From NCBI RefSeq assembly GCF_022430525.1, contig NZ_CP092519.1:1490454-1554453 (forward strand): a DNA stretch of 64,000 bases, in the 5' to 3' direction. Source of the DNA: Cetobacterium somerae. Lineage in GTDB: Bacteria > Fusobacteriota > Fusobacteriia > Fusobacteriales > Fusobacteriaceae. The notes under the pieces are model-generated. The model saw only the letters and a program-made list of their open reading frames with translations. It searched no databases and was not told the origin of the DNA. The position numbers and the translations under genes are program-made. Shown in pieces: positions 36,362-44,917 of this stretch (within the stretch, counting starts at the first letter, position 1; every line of letters begins with the position of its first letter).

Positions 36362-37189
36362 ATGATTTTTTCATCTCAAGGTAAAACTTTTATTTTAAAT
36401 AAAGAAACTCTAATTATGGGGATTTTAAATGTTACTCCTGATTCATTTTCTGATGGTGGAAAATTTAATTCTGTTGATTTAGCTTTCGAACATGCCAAAA
36501 CTTTAGTTGCTCAAGGAGCTCACATCATTGATATAGGCGGACAATCAACTCGACCTGGACATGAAGAGGTTGATTTAACAACTGAAATAAATAGAGTTAT
36601 TCCAATTATAAAAAAAATATCAAAAGAATTAGATTGCGTTATATCTATTGATACTTACAGAGCTGAAGTTGCTGAAGCAGCAATTAAAGCTGGCGCTCAT
36701 ATTATAAACGATGTTTGGGGCCTTCAAAAAGACAATGGCGAAATGGCTCAAATTGCTGCAAAGTATAATTGTGTTGTCATTGCTATGCATAATCAAAATT
36801 CAAAAATTTATGAAGAAGATATCATTCTTTCTATGAAAAAATTTTTTAAAAAAACTTTTGAAATCGCAGAAAAAAATGGACTTAATCCAAATAAAATTAT
36901 AATCGATCCTGGAATTGGATTTGGAAAAGGTTATGATGAAAATATTGAAGTTTTAAATCGTTTAAAAGAGCTTAATTTTATAGCTCCTATTTTATTAGGT
37001 GTTTCTAAAAAAGGTTTCATAGGAAAAGATTTAAATCTTAATCCTAACGATAGAATTGAGGGAACTATTGCTGTTAATACATTAGGCATTCTCAATGGAG
37101 CAAAAATAATTCGTGTTCATAATGTTTTAGAGCATAAAAAAGCTTTATCCATTATTGATAAAATTATTTATTATTCTAAAAGTAATTAA
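36362..37189 (+). CDS. folP: Dihydropteroate synthase
   Basis: FolP (275 residues) joins p-aminobenzoate to the pterin pyrophosphate and is the sulfonamide target. Motifs are complete: 'MGILNVTPDSFSDGGKF', 'DIGGQSTRPGHE', 'SIDTYRAEVA' and 'IIDPGIGFGKG'. It is last in the folE-folBK-folP operon and is followed by a terminator. No folC or folA is seen here. Confidence 0.97.
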   Translation: MIFSSQGKTFILNKETLIMGILNVTPDSFSDGGKFNSVDLAFEHAKTLVAQGAHIIDIGGQSTRPGHEEVDLTTEINRVIPIIKKISKELDCVISIDTYRAEVAEAAIKAGAHIINDVWGLQKDNGEMAQIAAKYNCVVIAMHNQNSKIYEEDIILSMKKFFKKTFEIAEKNGLNPNKIIIDPGIGFGKGYDENIEVLNRLKELNFIAPILLGVSKKGFIGKDLNLNPNDRIEGTIAVNTLGILNGAKIIRVHNVLEHKKALSIIDKIIYYSKSN

Positions 37190-37191
37190 AC

Positions 37192-37217
37192 TTAGGAGAG
37201 CCTCATCGCTCTCCTAA
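37192..37217. terminator. Bidirectional terminator between folP and the nucleoside kinase gene
   Basis: The 9-bp stem TTAGGAGAG / CTCTCCTAA has an 8-base loop between the two convergent genes, with T-rich sequence on the plus side. It serves folP and probably the opposing gene. Confidence 0.7.
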
Positions 37218-37225
37218 CAATTTAT

Positions 37226-38695
37226 TTAATAATTATAAAAATAACTTCCGCCTATAAACTCTTTTAATATAGATTCATCTGGTACATATCTATCTGAAAT
37301 TGTTGTAAAATAACTTAATAATCTTAAAAGTTTTCTAGCTTCATCATAGTGTGGACTACTCATCTTTATTTTAATTAACTCTCTCTCTACAGCTGGTTTT
37401 AAAACACCTATTTCATAAGCCAAACTTGTATCAAATATAACATCAGCATTCTCTTGATATGGAAATATATTTTTACTTTCTCCTTTTCTAACTCTACTCC
37501 ACATCTCTAAAGTTTCTTCTGCATCAAAATTTCTTGAAATACTATCTCTAACTATTCTTCTCATTTTTCTTACAATACTAGTTTTTATTCTATTATGGGC
37601 ATCTATATTCAATTGAGTTAAACAACTAATATAAATTTTAAAAATGTGACTTTGAGAAATCCCTTCAATCAAACTATTATTTAAACCATGTATTCCCTCT
37701 AGAATTATAATTGTATTTTTAGATATTTTTACTATTTCCCCTTTTTCTTTTCTTTGACCACTTGTAAAGTCATACTTTGGAATCTCTACTTCTCTTTCAA
37801 GCATTAAATCTCTCAAGTTTTTATTTAAAAGTTCTATATCAAGAGCTTTTATTGTTTCAAAATCCTTTTTTCCATTTTCGTCAATAGGAATTTGATCTCT
37901 ATTTACATAATAATCATCTAAAGATATCATTAATGGTCTTATTTCTGAAGCCATTAAATGTAATTTTAACCTGTTACTAAAAGTTGTTTTTCCTGATGAG
38001 CTTGGACCAGCTATTGTAACTATTTTTATCTCTCTATCCTCTAATATCTTTTCAGTTATATTAGTTATTTTTTTATCATGAAGAGTTTCATTAACTCTAA
38101 TTAACTCTATTATATCTCCTTGTAAATTAATTCTATTTAAACTTCCAACGCAAGATACTTCCATTATGTCATTCCATTTAGAACTTTCTTTATATACTTT
38201 AGCTAATTTTATATCATCTATCATCGGCGGAATTTGTATAACCCCATTTATCTCTTTAGGAGTTTTAAAGATAAATCCTTCATCATATGAATACAACTCA
38301 AACATATCTACATATTTAGTATTATCATACAATTCTTCTATAAAATACGTTCTATAATTATCCAATTCATATACAAAAAAAGATATTATTCCTGTCGTTT
38401 CTAAAAGTTCTTTTAAGTCTTCTCTAATATTTTCCAAATGTTTTTGTGTTACTTCTTCCGAACTAAATTGAATTTTTTTAATCATTTTTTTCTTCGCTAC
38501 TATTTCATTCATTCTAGTTTCTATTTTTTTTATCTCTTCTTCTGTAACATAATTTTTTCCACTTATTGTTACATAAACTCCATTATTTAAAGAATTTCTA
38601 AATATGACTTGAAATGATGGGTAAATATCATTAATTGCTTTTAATAAGACTAATTTTGAAGTCAAATGATATTTTCTACTTTTAAATTTTTCCAT
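37226..38695 (-). CDS. Uridine kinase-like nucleoside kinase with N-terminal ThrRS-like domain
   Basis: The 489-residue protein has an N-terminal half resembling the threonyl-tRNA-synthetase second additional domain. Its C-terminal half is a phosphoribulokinase/uridine kinase domain with P-loop 'IAGPSSSGKTTFSNRL' (about residue 230) and 'SLDDYYVNRDQIP'. This two-domain kind is common in Firmicutes and Thermotogae and is annotated as nucleoside kinase; the substrate is not certain. It starts 20 bases past the hairpin ending the dpp operon, so readthrough is possible. Confidence 0.85.
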   Translation of the reverse strand: MEKFKSRKYHLTSKLVLLKAINDIYPSFQVIFRNSLNNGVYVTISGKNYVTEEEIKKIETRMNEIVAKKKMIKKIQFSSEEVTQKHLENIREDLKELLETTGIISFFVYELDNYRTYFIEELYDNTKYVDMFELYSYDEGFIFKTPKEINGVIQIPPMIDDIKLAKVYKESSKWNDIMEVSCVGSLNRINLQGDIIELIRVNETLHDKKITNITEKILEDREIKIVTIAGPSSSGKTTFSNRLKLHLMASEIRPLMISLDDYYVNRDQIPIDENGKKDFETIKALDIELLNKNLRDLMLEREVEIPKYDFTSGQRKEKGEIVKISKNTIIILEGIHGLNNSLIEGISQSHIFKIYISCLTQLNIDAHNRIKTSIVRKMRRIVRDSISRNFDAEETLEMWSRVRKGESKNIFPYQENADVIFDTSLAYEIGVLKPAVERELIKIKMSSPHYDEARKLLRLLSYFTTISDRYVPDESILKEFIGGSYFYNY

Positions 38696-38715
38696 AAAAT
38701 TCCTCCTTTATAAAA

Positions 38716-38753
38716 ATAACTCTAAATTAGTATTTAATCTAATTTAGAGTTAT
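38716..38753 (-). terminator. Terminator of the peptide-transporter operon
   Basis: A 15-bp perfect stem (ATAACTCTAAATTAG and its complement) with an 8-base loop is followed by T residues on the minus strand. It lies 5 bases past the dppF-like stop. Confidence 0.85.
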
Positions 38754-38758
38754 CCTTT

Positions 38759-39733
38759 TTATTCTTCTATTTTTTTCTCTTCTTTTCCTATTAAGTGACA
38801 TGCATAAAAATGTCCTGGTGATATTTCTCTTAAAATTGGTGTTGAATTACCACACTCTGGAACTGCCATACTACATCTTTTTCTAAATCTGCATCCTACT
38901 CCTGGATTAACTGGTGATGTTATCTCACCCTTCAATCTTTCTCGACTCATTTTATGTCTTATGCTCGGAATCGGAATTGCTGATAATAAAGCTTTTGTAT
39001 ATGGATGTACTGGATTTTTAAACAACTCTTTTGCTGGAGCTTTTTCTACGAGTTCTCCTAAATACATTACTGCTATATCATCAGAAAAATGTTTTACTAC
39101 TGATAAATCATGAGTTATAAACATATACGTTAGGCCAAACTCTTCTTGTAAGTCTTTCATAAGATTCAATACTTGAGCTTGAATAGAAACATCTAAGGCG
39201 GAAACTGGTTCATCACAAACTATAAATTTTGGATTTAGTGCTAACGCTCTGGCTATACCAATTCTTTGTCTTCTTCCACCATCTAGTTCATGAGGATATG
39301 TGTTTGTCAATCTTTCACTAAGTCCTACTGTTTCCATCAACTTAGCTACTTTTTCTTGTAACTCCTCTTTATTTTTACATTTTTTATGAATTATTAATGG
39401 TTCTGCTATTATTTCACTTATAGTCATTCTTGGATTTAAAGAAGCATATGGATCTTGGAAAATAATTTGCATCTCTTCTCTTAATTTAACCATTTCTGCT
39501 TTCCCATAGTCTCTTATATTTTTGCCTTCAAAAATTATTTCTCCATCAGTTGCTTCAAGAAGTCTTAAAACTACTCTTCCTGTAGTAGACTTTCCACATC
39601 CTGATTCTCCAACAACCCCTAAAGTTTTTCCCCTTTCTATTGAAAAAGTAACTCCATCTACAGCATGTAAAAGTCCTTTTGGAGTATTAAAGTATTTTTT
39701 TAAGTTTCTTACTTCTAGTATTTTATCTGCCAT
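38759..39733 (-). CDS. dppF: Peptide ABC transporter ATPase (DppF/OppF type)
   Basis: This ABC ATPase (324 residues from the preferred start) powers uptake through the dppB/dppC pore. It has Walker A 'GVVGESGCGKSTTGR', Walker B 'FIVCDEPVSALD', and the C-terminal oligopeptide-permease region with 'GCRFRKRCSMAVPECG'. The signature reads 'LDGGRRQRIGIARAL', with Asp-Gly in place of the usual Ser-Gly. A frame opens at 39760, but AGGAGGG stands just before the ATG at 39733, which overlaps the dppD end by 11 bases. It is last of the operon. Confidence 0.9.
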   Translation of the reverse strand: MADKILEVRNLKKYFNTPKGLLHAVDGVTFSIERGKTLGVVGESGCGKSTTGRVVLRLLEATDGEIIFEGKNIRDYGKAEMVKLREEMQIIFQDPYASLNPRMTISEIIAEPLIIHKKCKNKEELQEKVAKLMETVGLSERLTNTYPHELDGGRRQRIGIARALALNPKFIVCDEPVSALDVSIQAQVLNLMKDLQEEFGLTYMFITHDLSVVKHFSDDIAVMYLGELVEKAPAKELFKNPVHPYTKALLSAIPIPSIRHKMSRERLKGEITSPVNPGVGCRFRKRCSMAVPECGNSTPILREISPGHFYACHLIGKEEKKIEE

Positions 39734-40724
39734 TTCTTCCCTCCTGTAGCTCCGGTACATTTATTACCCCTTCGTAAGCTAAACATTTTACTTTATGTCC
39801 ATTTTCAATAGTTGTTCTTGGATTTCTTTTTGAACATTCCTCTTGTGCATATGGACATCTAGGATGGAATCTACATCCAGATGGTAAATCTGTAGGATCT
39901 GGCATCAATCCTTTTATAGGTTTTAATCTAGTTACATCCTCATCTAAACTAGGTATTGAATCAAATAATCCATGTGTATACGGGTGTTTCGGTTTTTCAA
40001 ATATATCATATAGTGTTCCTGATTCAATAATTTCTCCTGCATACATTATTGCTACTTTATCACATACTTGTGCAACTACTCCCAAATCATGAGTTATTAA
40101 CAACATTGATGTTTTTAATTTTTCTTTTAAATCATTCATTAAATCTAAAACTTGAGCTTGTATTGTTACATCTAAAGCTGTTGTAGGTTCATCTGCAATC
40201 AATAATTTAGGATTACACGCTAAGGCTATCGCTATTACAACTCTTTGCTTCATTCCACCTGAAAATTGATGTGGATAATCATTTAATCTATTTCCTGGAA
40301 TTCCAACTAATTCTAACATTTCGCTTGCTTTTTCCATTGCATCCTTCGTTGATAATTTTTCATGAATTTGTATTACTTCTGCAATTTGATCTCCTACAGT
40401 CAATACTGGATTTAAAGATGTCATTGGATCTTGGAAAATCATACTTATCTGTCTTCCTCTTATAGCTCTCATATCTTCTTCTGAAATAGTTAACAAATTT
40501 CTTCCTTGGAAATTAATCTCACCAGATATAATTTTTCCAGGTGGATTTGGAACTAATCTCATTATTCCTAATGCCGTAGTTGTTTTCCCAGCACCAGTTT
40601 CTCCTACTAGTCCTAGTGTTTCTCCCTCTCCTAACTCTATTTCTAAATCTGTTACTGCCATAACCTTTTCATCATTTGCTTCATAATTTATAGATAAATT
40701 TTTTATATTTAATAATTTTTCCAT
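39723..40724 (-). CDS. dppD: Peptide ABC transporter ATPase (DppD/OppD type)
   Basis: The 333-residue ATPase has Walker A 'GLVGETGAGKTTTALG', signature 'FSGGMKQRVVIA', Walker B 'LLIADEPTTALD', and the C-terminal Cys-containing 'CRFHPRCPYAQEECSKRNP' of the oligopeptide family. It pairs with the DppF-type ATPase. A GGGGAG ribosome site precedes the ATG, 23 bases after dppC. Confidence 0.92.
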   Translation of the reverse strand: MEKLLNIKNLSINYEANDEKVMAVTDLEIELGEGETLGLVGETGAGKTTTALGIMRLVPNPPGKIISGEINFQGRNLLTISEEDMRAIRGRQISMIFQDPMTSLNPVLTVGDQIAEVIQIHEKLSTKDAMEKASEMLELVGIPGNRLNDYPHQFSGGMKQRVVIAIALACNPKLLIADEPTTALDVTIQAQVLDLMNDLKEKLKTSMLLITHDLGVVAQVCDKVAIMYAGEIIESGTLYDIFEKPKHPYTHGLFDSIPSLDEDVTRLKPIKGLMPDPTDLPSGCRFHPRCPYAQEECSKRNPRTTIENGHKVKCLAYEGVINVPELQEGRNGR

Positions 40725-40747
40725 TTACGTCCATCTCCCCACTGTAA

Positions 40748-41629
40748 TTATTGTTTTAATCTTGGATCTAATGCATCTCTTAGACCATCCCCTAAAAGAT
40801 TTAAAGATAATATTGTTATCATTATTGATACACCTGGGAATGTTGTTACCCACCACGCATATCTAAGATATTGTCTCCCTCCAGATAACATTGATCCCCA
40901 TTCAGGAGCAGGGGGTTGAATTCCTAATCCAATAAAACTTAGTCCTGCAGTTGATAATATAGCACCTGCAACACCTAATGTTCCTTGTACAATTACTGGT
41001 GCTAGTGAATTTGGAATAATATGTCTGCATATTATTCTTGCATCATTTGCTCCTATTGCTCTTGCCGCTTCAATAAACTCTTGATCTCTTATTGATAATA
41101 CTGAAGCTCTTACTATTCTAGCATATCTTGGAATAGATGATATACTTACTGCAATCATTAAATTTAAAAGATTTGGACCTAATGCTGATACTATAGCTAT
41201 TGCTAGAAGTATGCTTGGTACAGCTAAAAATATATCCATTATTCTCATAATTATATTATCTAGTTTCCCACCATAATATCCTGCTACAGCTCCTAAAAAT
41301 CCACCAATAGCTATGGCTATACCTACTGCTAATATACCAACTTTTAAAGATACTCTAGCACCGTGAACTAATCTAGCAAATATATCTCTTCCAAACTCAT
41401 CAGTTCCTAGCCAATGTTGTGCTGAAGGTGGTTTTAATCTCATTCTTAAATTTTGTTTAATTACAACTTGATCGTAATTTGCAATTTGATCTGCAAATAT
41501 TGCAAGCAATACTATTATCACTATTATTACTAAACCTAATAGGGCCATCTTATTTCTTTTTAAATTTTTCCATAATTCTGCCCATTGGCTTCTTTTTTTC
41601 CCCACATTTTCATTTTTTATAGTAGCCAC
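40748..41629 (-). CDS. dppC: Peptide ABC transporter permease (DppC type)
   Basis: This permease (293 residues, about six TM segments) has the family N-terminal cytoplasmic start and the ATPase-contact loop 'EAARAIGANDARIICRHIIPNS'. The start codon is GTG at 41629, with GGGGTG 7 bases upstream. It follows dppB by 14 bases. Confidence 0.92.
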   Translation of the reverse strand: MATIKNENVGKKRSQWAELWKNLKRNKMALLGLVIIVIIVLLAIFADQIANYDQVVIKQNLRMRLKPPSAQHWLGTDEFGRDIFARLVHGARVSLKVGILAVGIAIAIGGFLGAVAGYYGGKLDNIIMRIMDIFLAVPSILLAIAIVSALGPNLLNLMIAVSISSIPRYARIVRASVLSIRDQEFIEAARAIGANDARIICRHIIPNSLAPVIVQGTLGVAGAILSTAGLSFIGLGIQPPAPEWGSMLSGGRQYLRYAWWVTTFPGVSIMITILSLNLLGDGLRDALDPRLKQ

Positions 41630-41643
41630 TTTTATTCACCCCT

Positions 41644-42570
41644 TTATTTGTATTGCGATTTTATTCTTGGATCTACATAAGCGTATAATATATCTACTGC
41701 TAGATTTACAACACTAAATGTTACTGCCAAGAATATTACTGATGCCAAAACCGTTGGCGTGTCTTTTTGTCTAATGGCATCTACCATCATTCTTCCTACA
41801 CCTGGCCACGAATAAACTGACTCTGTTAAAACAGCTCCACCTAAAAGCCCTCCAAATTGTAACCCTACTACTGTTATAACTGGAATTAGCGCATTTTTTA
41901 AAGCATGTTTATTTATAACAACTTTTTCTGCTACCCCTTTAGCTCTCGCCGTTCTTATGTAATCCTGTCTTATAACTTCCAACATAGAAGAACGAGTCAT
42001 ACGAGTAATTATGGCTGCTGATCCCACTCCTAAAGTTATTGATGGAAGTATCAAACTTTTTAATCCATCAAATCCTCCAGAAGGTAACCATCTTAAATTA
42101 ACTGAGAACGTCAAAATTAACATTAATCCAAGCCAAAAAACAGGCATTGATACTCCTAGCAAAGCTCCAATCATACTAACACTGTCAATTAATGTATATT
42201 GTTTCGTTGCCGATATAATCCCTAGTGGGATTCCAATGCAAACAGCTATAATTATTCCTAAAACTGCTAATATTAATGTATTCGGAAATCTTGAAAAAAT
42301 CTCTCCAAACACTTCTCTTCCTGTCGTATAAGATTGTCCAAAATTTCCTACTACTGCATTTTTTACAAATCTTAAATATTGAACAATAAAAGGGTCATTT
42401 AATCCCATTTCTAATCTTAATTGTGCTACGGCTTCTTTAGGAGCACTTTCTCCTAGGATAAGCTGAGCTGGATCTCCTGGTGTAAATGACATTATTGTAA
42501 ACACTAAGAATGAAACTCCTAGTAATACAGGTATTAACAATAGTATTCTTTTTACTATATATTTGTACAT
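41644..42570 (-). CDS. dppB: Peptide ABC transporter permease (DppB type)
   Basis: The 308-residue permease starts 'MYKYIVKRILLLIPVLLGVSF', typical of DppB/GsiC, and has the contact loop 'RTARAKGVAEKVVINKHALKNALIP'. It follows the binding-protein gene after a 72-base gap that holds a strong hairpin, and leads dppC, dppD and dppF. Confidence 0.92.
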   Translation of the reverse strand: MYKYIVKRILLLIPVLLGVSFLVFTIMSFTPGDPAQLILGESAPKEAVAQLRLEMGLNDPFIVQYLRFVKNAVVGNFGQSYTTGREVFGEIFSRFPNTLILAVLGIIIAVCIGIPLGIISATKQYTLIDSVSMIGALLGVSMPVFWLGLMLILTFSVNLRWLPSGGFDGLKSLILPSITLGVGSAAIITRMTRSSMLEVIRQDYIRTARAKGVAEKVVINKHALKNALIPVITVVGLQFGGLLGGAVLTESVYSWPGVGRMMVDAIRQKDTPTVLASVIFLAVTFSVVNLAVDILYAYVDPRIKSQYK

Positions 42571-42598
42571 TGTGTAGCCCCCTTTATTTGCTTTATAC

Positions 42599-42629
42599 TA
42601 GAAAGGAAACCATTTAGGTTTCCTTTCTA
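42599..42629 (-). terminator. Intercistronic hairpin between dppA and dppB
   Basis: A 13-bp perfect stem (TAGAAAGGAAACC and its complement) with a 5-base loop lies 14 bases past the dppA stop. On the minus strand it is not followed by a T run. It may stabilise the dppA message or attenuate the permease genes rather than end transcription fully. Confidence 0.6.
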
Positions 42630-42642
42630 AAATTTAAATATT

Positions 42643-44145
42643 TTATTTTGTCTTATAAGTTCCATAAACTTTATGGTGTCCTGCAGGATGCATTTTAAAT
42701 CCTTGGACAGTTTTTTGCTCTCCTACATTTTGTGTTGGATAAACTAATGTTAATACTGGAACTTCCTCTTGTACTATATCTTGAATTTCATAGTAGTAAG
42801 TTTTTCTCTCTTCTGGATTAACACTACTTCTTCCTTTTACTAATAATTCGTCAACTTTTGGATTTGAATAGAACGATCTATTACCAGCTCCACCTTTGTT
42901 TGCTGAGTTAAATAGTGGATCTAATCCGTAGTCAGCATCTCCTGTTACAGAAACCCATCCTAGTATATATAAATCATGATCTCCTCTTGCTGTCCCGTCT
43001 AAAAATGCTCCCCACTCAAGAGTTTCAATTGTTACATCAATTCCAACTTGCTTTAATTGATCTTGGGCAATAACAGCTATATCTCTTCTAATTGGATTAT
43101 CATTTATCCATAATTTTAATTTTAACCCTTTATCATATCCAGCTTCTTTTAATAATTCTTTTGCTTTCTCTGGATTGTATTCATATGATTTTGCATTAGG
43201 ATTATAACCAAAAACTTTTGGTCCTATTGATGAATTAGCAGTTTGAGCTGATCCTTGATACACTGCATCTGCTATATCTTGAGTATTTAAAGCATATGCT
43301 ATTGCTTGTCTTACTTTTTTATCTTTTAAAGAATCTTTCTGCATATTAAATCCTAAATATGTTGTTGATAAAGACGGCTCTTCAATTAATTCTAATCTAT
43401 CATTATCTTTAACCATATTTTTATCTACCGGATCAATATCAAAAGCTATATCTACTTCACCTGTTTCTAATCCTATTGTTCTATTTGTCCCCTCAACAAT
43501 ACTTCTAAAGATAACCTTATCTGTTGGAGCTTTTCCTAAATAATAATCTGGATTAACCTCTAATGTTATTCTATCTCCTGCTTGCCAATTGACAAACTTA
43601 TATGGTCCTGTTCCCACTGGATGTTGTCCATAAGCTCCACCAGCTTTCTCTACAGCTTCTTTATTTAAAATTCCTGAAGCATTATGTGATAGATGACTTA
43701 GTAACGGACCAAAAGGAGTTGTTGTTTTAATTCTTACAGTATAATCATCTACAACTTCCACAGAATCAACTGCCTTTATTATATGCGACACTTGAGGTGA
43801 CGCTTTCATTCTATCTAAAGAAAATTTAACATCATTTGCTGTTAACTCTTTTCCATTATGAAATTTTACACCTTTTCTTAATTTAAACTCTGTTGTTTTA
43901 TCATCAACTTGAGTCCAACTTTCAGCTAAACCTGGAACTATATTCATATTAGTATCTTGTTTTACTAAAGTATCATAAATTTGTCCTGATACTTTTGCTG
44001 ATGGTGCATCGTTTGTTGCATGTATATCTAATGTTTTAGCATCTGCTCCATTAGCTATAACTAGGGTATTTTTGTCAGCTCTCGCCTCTAAATTTAATCC
44101 TAAAAAAATTGCTAAAGTACTTAATAAAAGTATTTTTTTCTTCAT
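42643..44145 (-). CDS. dppA: Peptide ABC transporter substrate-binding protein (SBP family 5)
   Basis: The 500-residue periplasmic binding protein has a signal peptide (about 1-23, 'LEARA' before the cut) and no lipobox, as in Gram-negatives. 'RKGVKFHNGKELTANDVKFSLDR' and 'VGTGPYKFVNWQAGDRITLEVNPDYY' mark SBP family 5 (dipeptide, oligopeptide, nickel or glutathione binders). The operon context argues for peptides; the exact ligand is open. A longer frame opens at 44178, but AGGGGGG stands before the ATG at 44145. Confidence 0.88.
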   Translation of the reverse strand: MKKKILLLSTLAIFLGLNLEARADKNTLVIANGADAKTLDIHATNDAPSAKVSGQIYDTLVKQDTNMNIVPGLAESWTQVDDKTTEFKLRKGVKFHNGKELTANDVKFSLDRMKASPQVSHIIKAVDSVEVVDDYTVRIKTTTPFGPLLSHLSHNASGILNKEAVEKAGGAYGQHPVGTGPYKFVNWQAGDRITLEVNPDYYLGKAPTDKVIFRSIVEGTNRTIGLETGEVDIAFDIDPVDKNMVKDNDRLELIEEPSLSTTYLGFNMQKDSLKDKKVRQAIAYALNTQDIADAVYQGSAQTANSSIGPKVFGYNPNAKSYEYNPEKAKELLKEAGYDKGLKLKLWINDNPIRRDIAVIAQDQLKQVGIDVTIETLEWGAFLDGTARGDHDLYILGWVSVTGDADYGLDPLFNSANKGGAGNRSFYSNPKVDELLVKGRSSVNPEERKTYYYEIQDIVQEEVPVLTLVYPTQNVGEQKTVQGFKMHPAGHHKVYGTYKTK

Positions 44146-44198
44146 TTTTCCCCCCTGCATTTCTATTTTATTTTTCAATAATTTAATATTGTTAATAA

Positions 44199-44227
44199 AA
44201 TATAACCTTTTATATCGTACAAATCAA
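44199..44227 (-). promoter_or_regulatory. Candidate promoter of the dpp operon
   Basis: TTGATT (44222-44227) and TATATT (44199-44204) are spaced by 17 bases on the minus strand, 53 bases before the dppA start. Confidence 0.6.
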
Positions 44228-44322
44228 ATTTATTTAATGAATACGTTCTATTTAAAAAATAAATTTTTTTTATTATTACCAAAAAAAGAAAAAATATTTT
44301 TATTTTGTTCTTTTTTTCAGTA

Positions 44323-44351
44323 TTGATTTATTTAATTACACCTGTTATAAT
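44323..44351 (+). promoter_or_regulatory. Promoter of the DUF2147 gene
   Basis: TTGATT (44323-44328) and TATAAT (44346-44351) are spaced by 17 bases on the plus strand, 30 bases before the ATG. Confidence 0.78.
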
Positions 44352-44381
44352 ATTAACAATAAATATTTTGGAGGAATAATA

Positions 44382-44843
44382 ATGAAGAAATTTTTTTTGT
44401 TAATTACACTTATTTTTAGTACATTAGCTTTCTCAAAAGAAGATGATATTCAAGGAAAGTGGATTACTGAAAAAGCTAAAAATGGAAATCAAATTATAGT
44501 TGAATTTCAAAAAATAAATAATAAATACTATGGTGAGATTATTCAGCTAACTATCCCAATTTATGAGAAAGGTCATAACCTAGAAGGAAAAACTAAAATA
44601 GATTTAGCAAATCCCGATGAAAAACTAAAAACAAGACCATTAGTTGGTATACATTTCGTTAGTGATTTCACATACAATCCTGAAAAAGATCGTTTTGAAA
44701 ATGGATTTATTTACAATCCTGAAAATGGAAAAACTTACTACTGTTCAATTTCTTTTAAAGATACAAATACCATTATAGTAAAAGGAAGTCTTGATAAATC
44801 AGGCTTTATAGGATCTAAACAAATATGGTCAAAAATTAAATAA
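44382..44843 (+). CDS. Secreted DUF2147-family protein
   Basis: The 153-residue protein has a signal peptide (about 1-18) and a small beta-rich body beginning 'DIQGKWITEKAKNGNQIIVEF' and ending 'VKGSLDKSGFIGSKQIWSKI', the DUF2147 pattern. The function of the family is unknown; it is found in envelope compartments of Gram-negative bacteria. It stands alone with its own promoter and terminator. Confidence 0.8.
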   Translation: MKKFFLLITLIFSTLAFSKEDDIQGKWITEKAKNGNQIIVEFQKINNKYYGEIIQLTIPIYEKGHNLEGKTKIDLANPDEKLKTRPLVGIHFVSDFTYNPEKDRFENGFIYNPENGKTYYCSISFKDTNTIIVKGSLDKSGFIGSKQIWSKIK

Positions 44844-44850
44844 TTATAAA

Positions 44851-44880
44851 TAAAACCTCCTAAATATTTAGGAGGTTTTA
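44851..44880. terminator. Bidirectional terminator between the DUF2147 gene and adhE
   Basis: A 30-base perfect palindrome (TAAAACCTCCTAAAT and its complement) is followed by T residues on the plus strand. It lies between two convergent genes and can serve both. Confidence 0.88.
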
Positions 44881-44917
44881 TTTTCTATATGACTAAATTT
44901 AATTAAGGTGGCTAATT

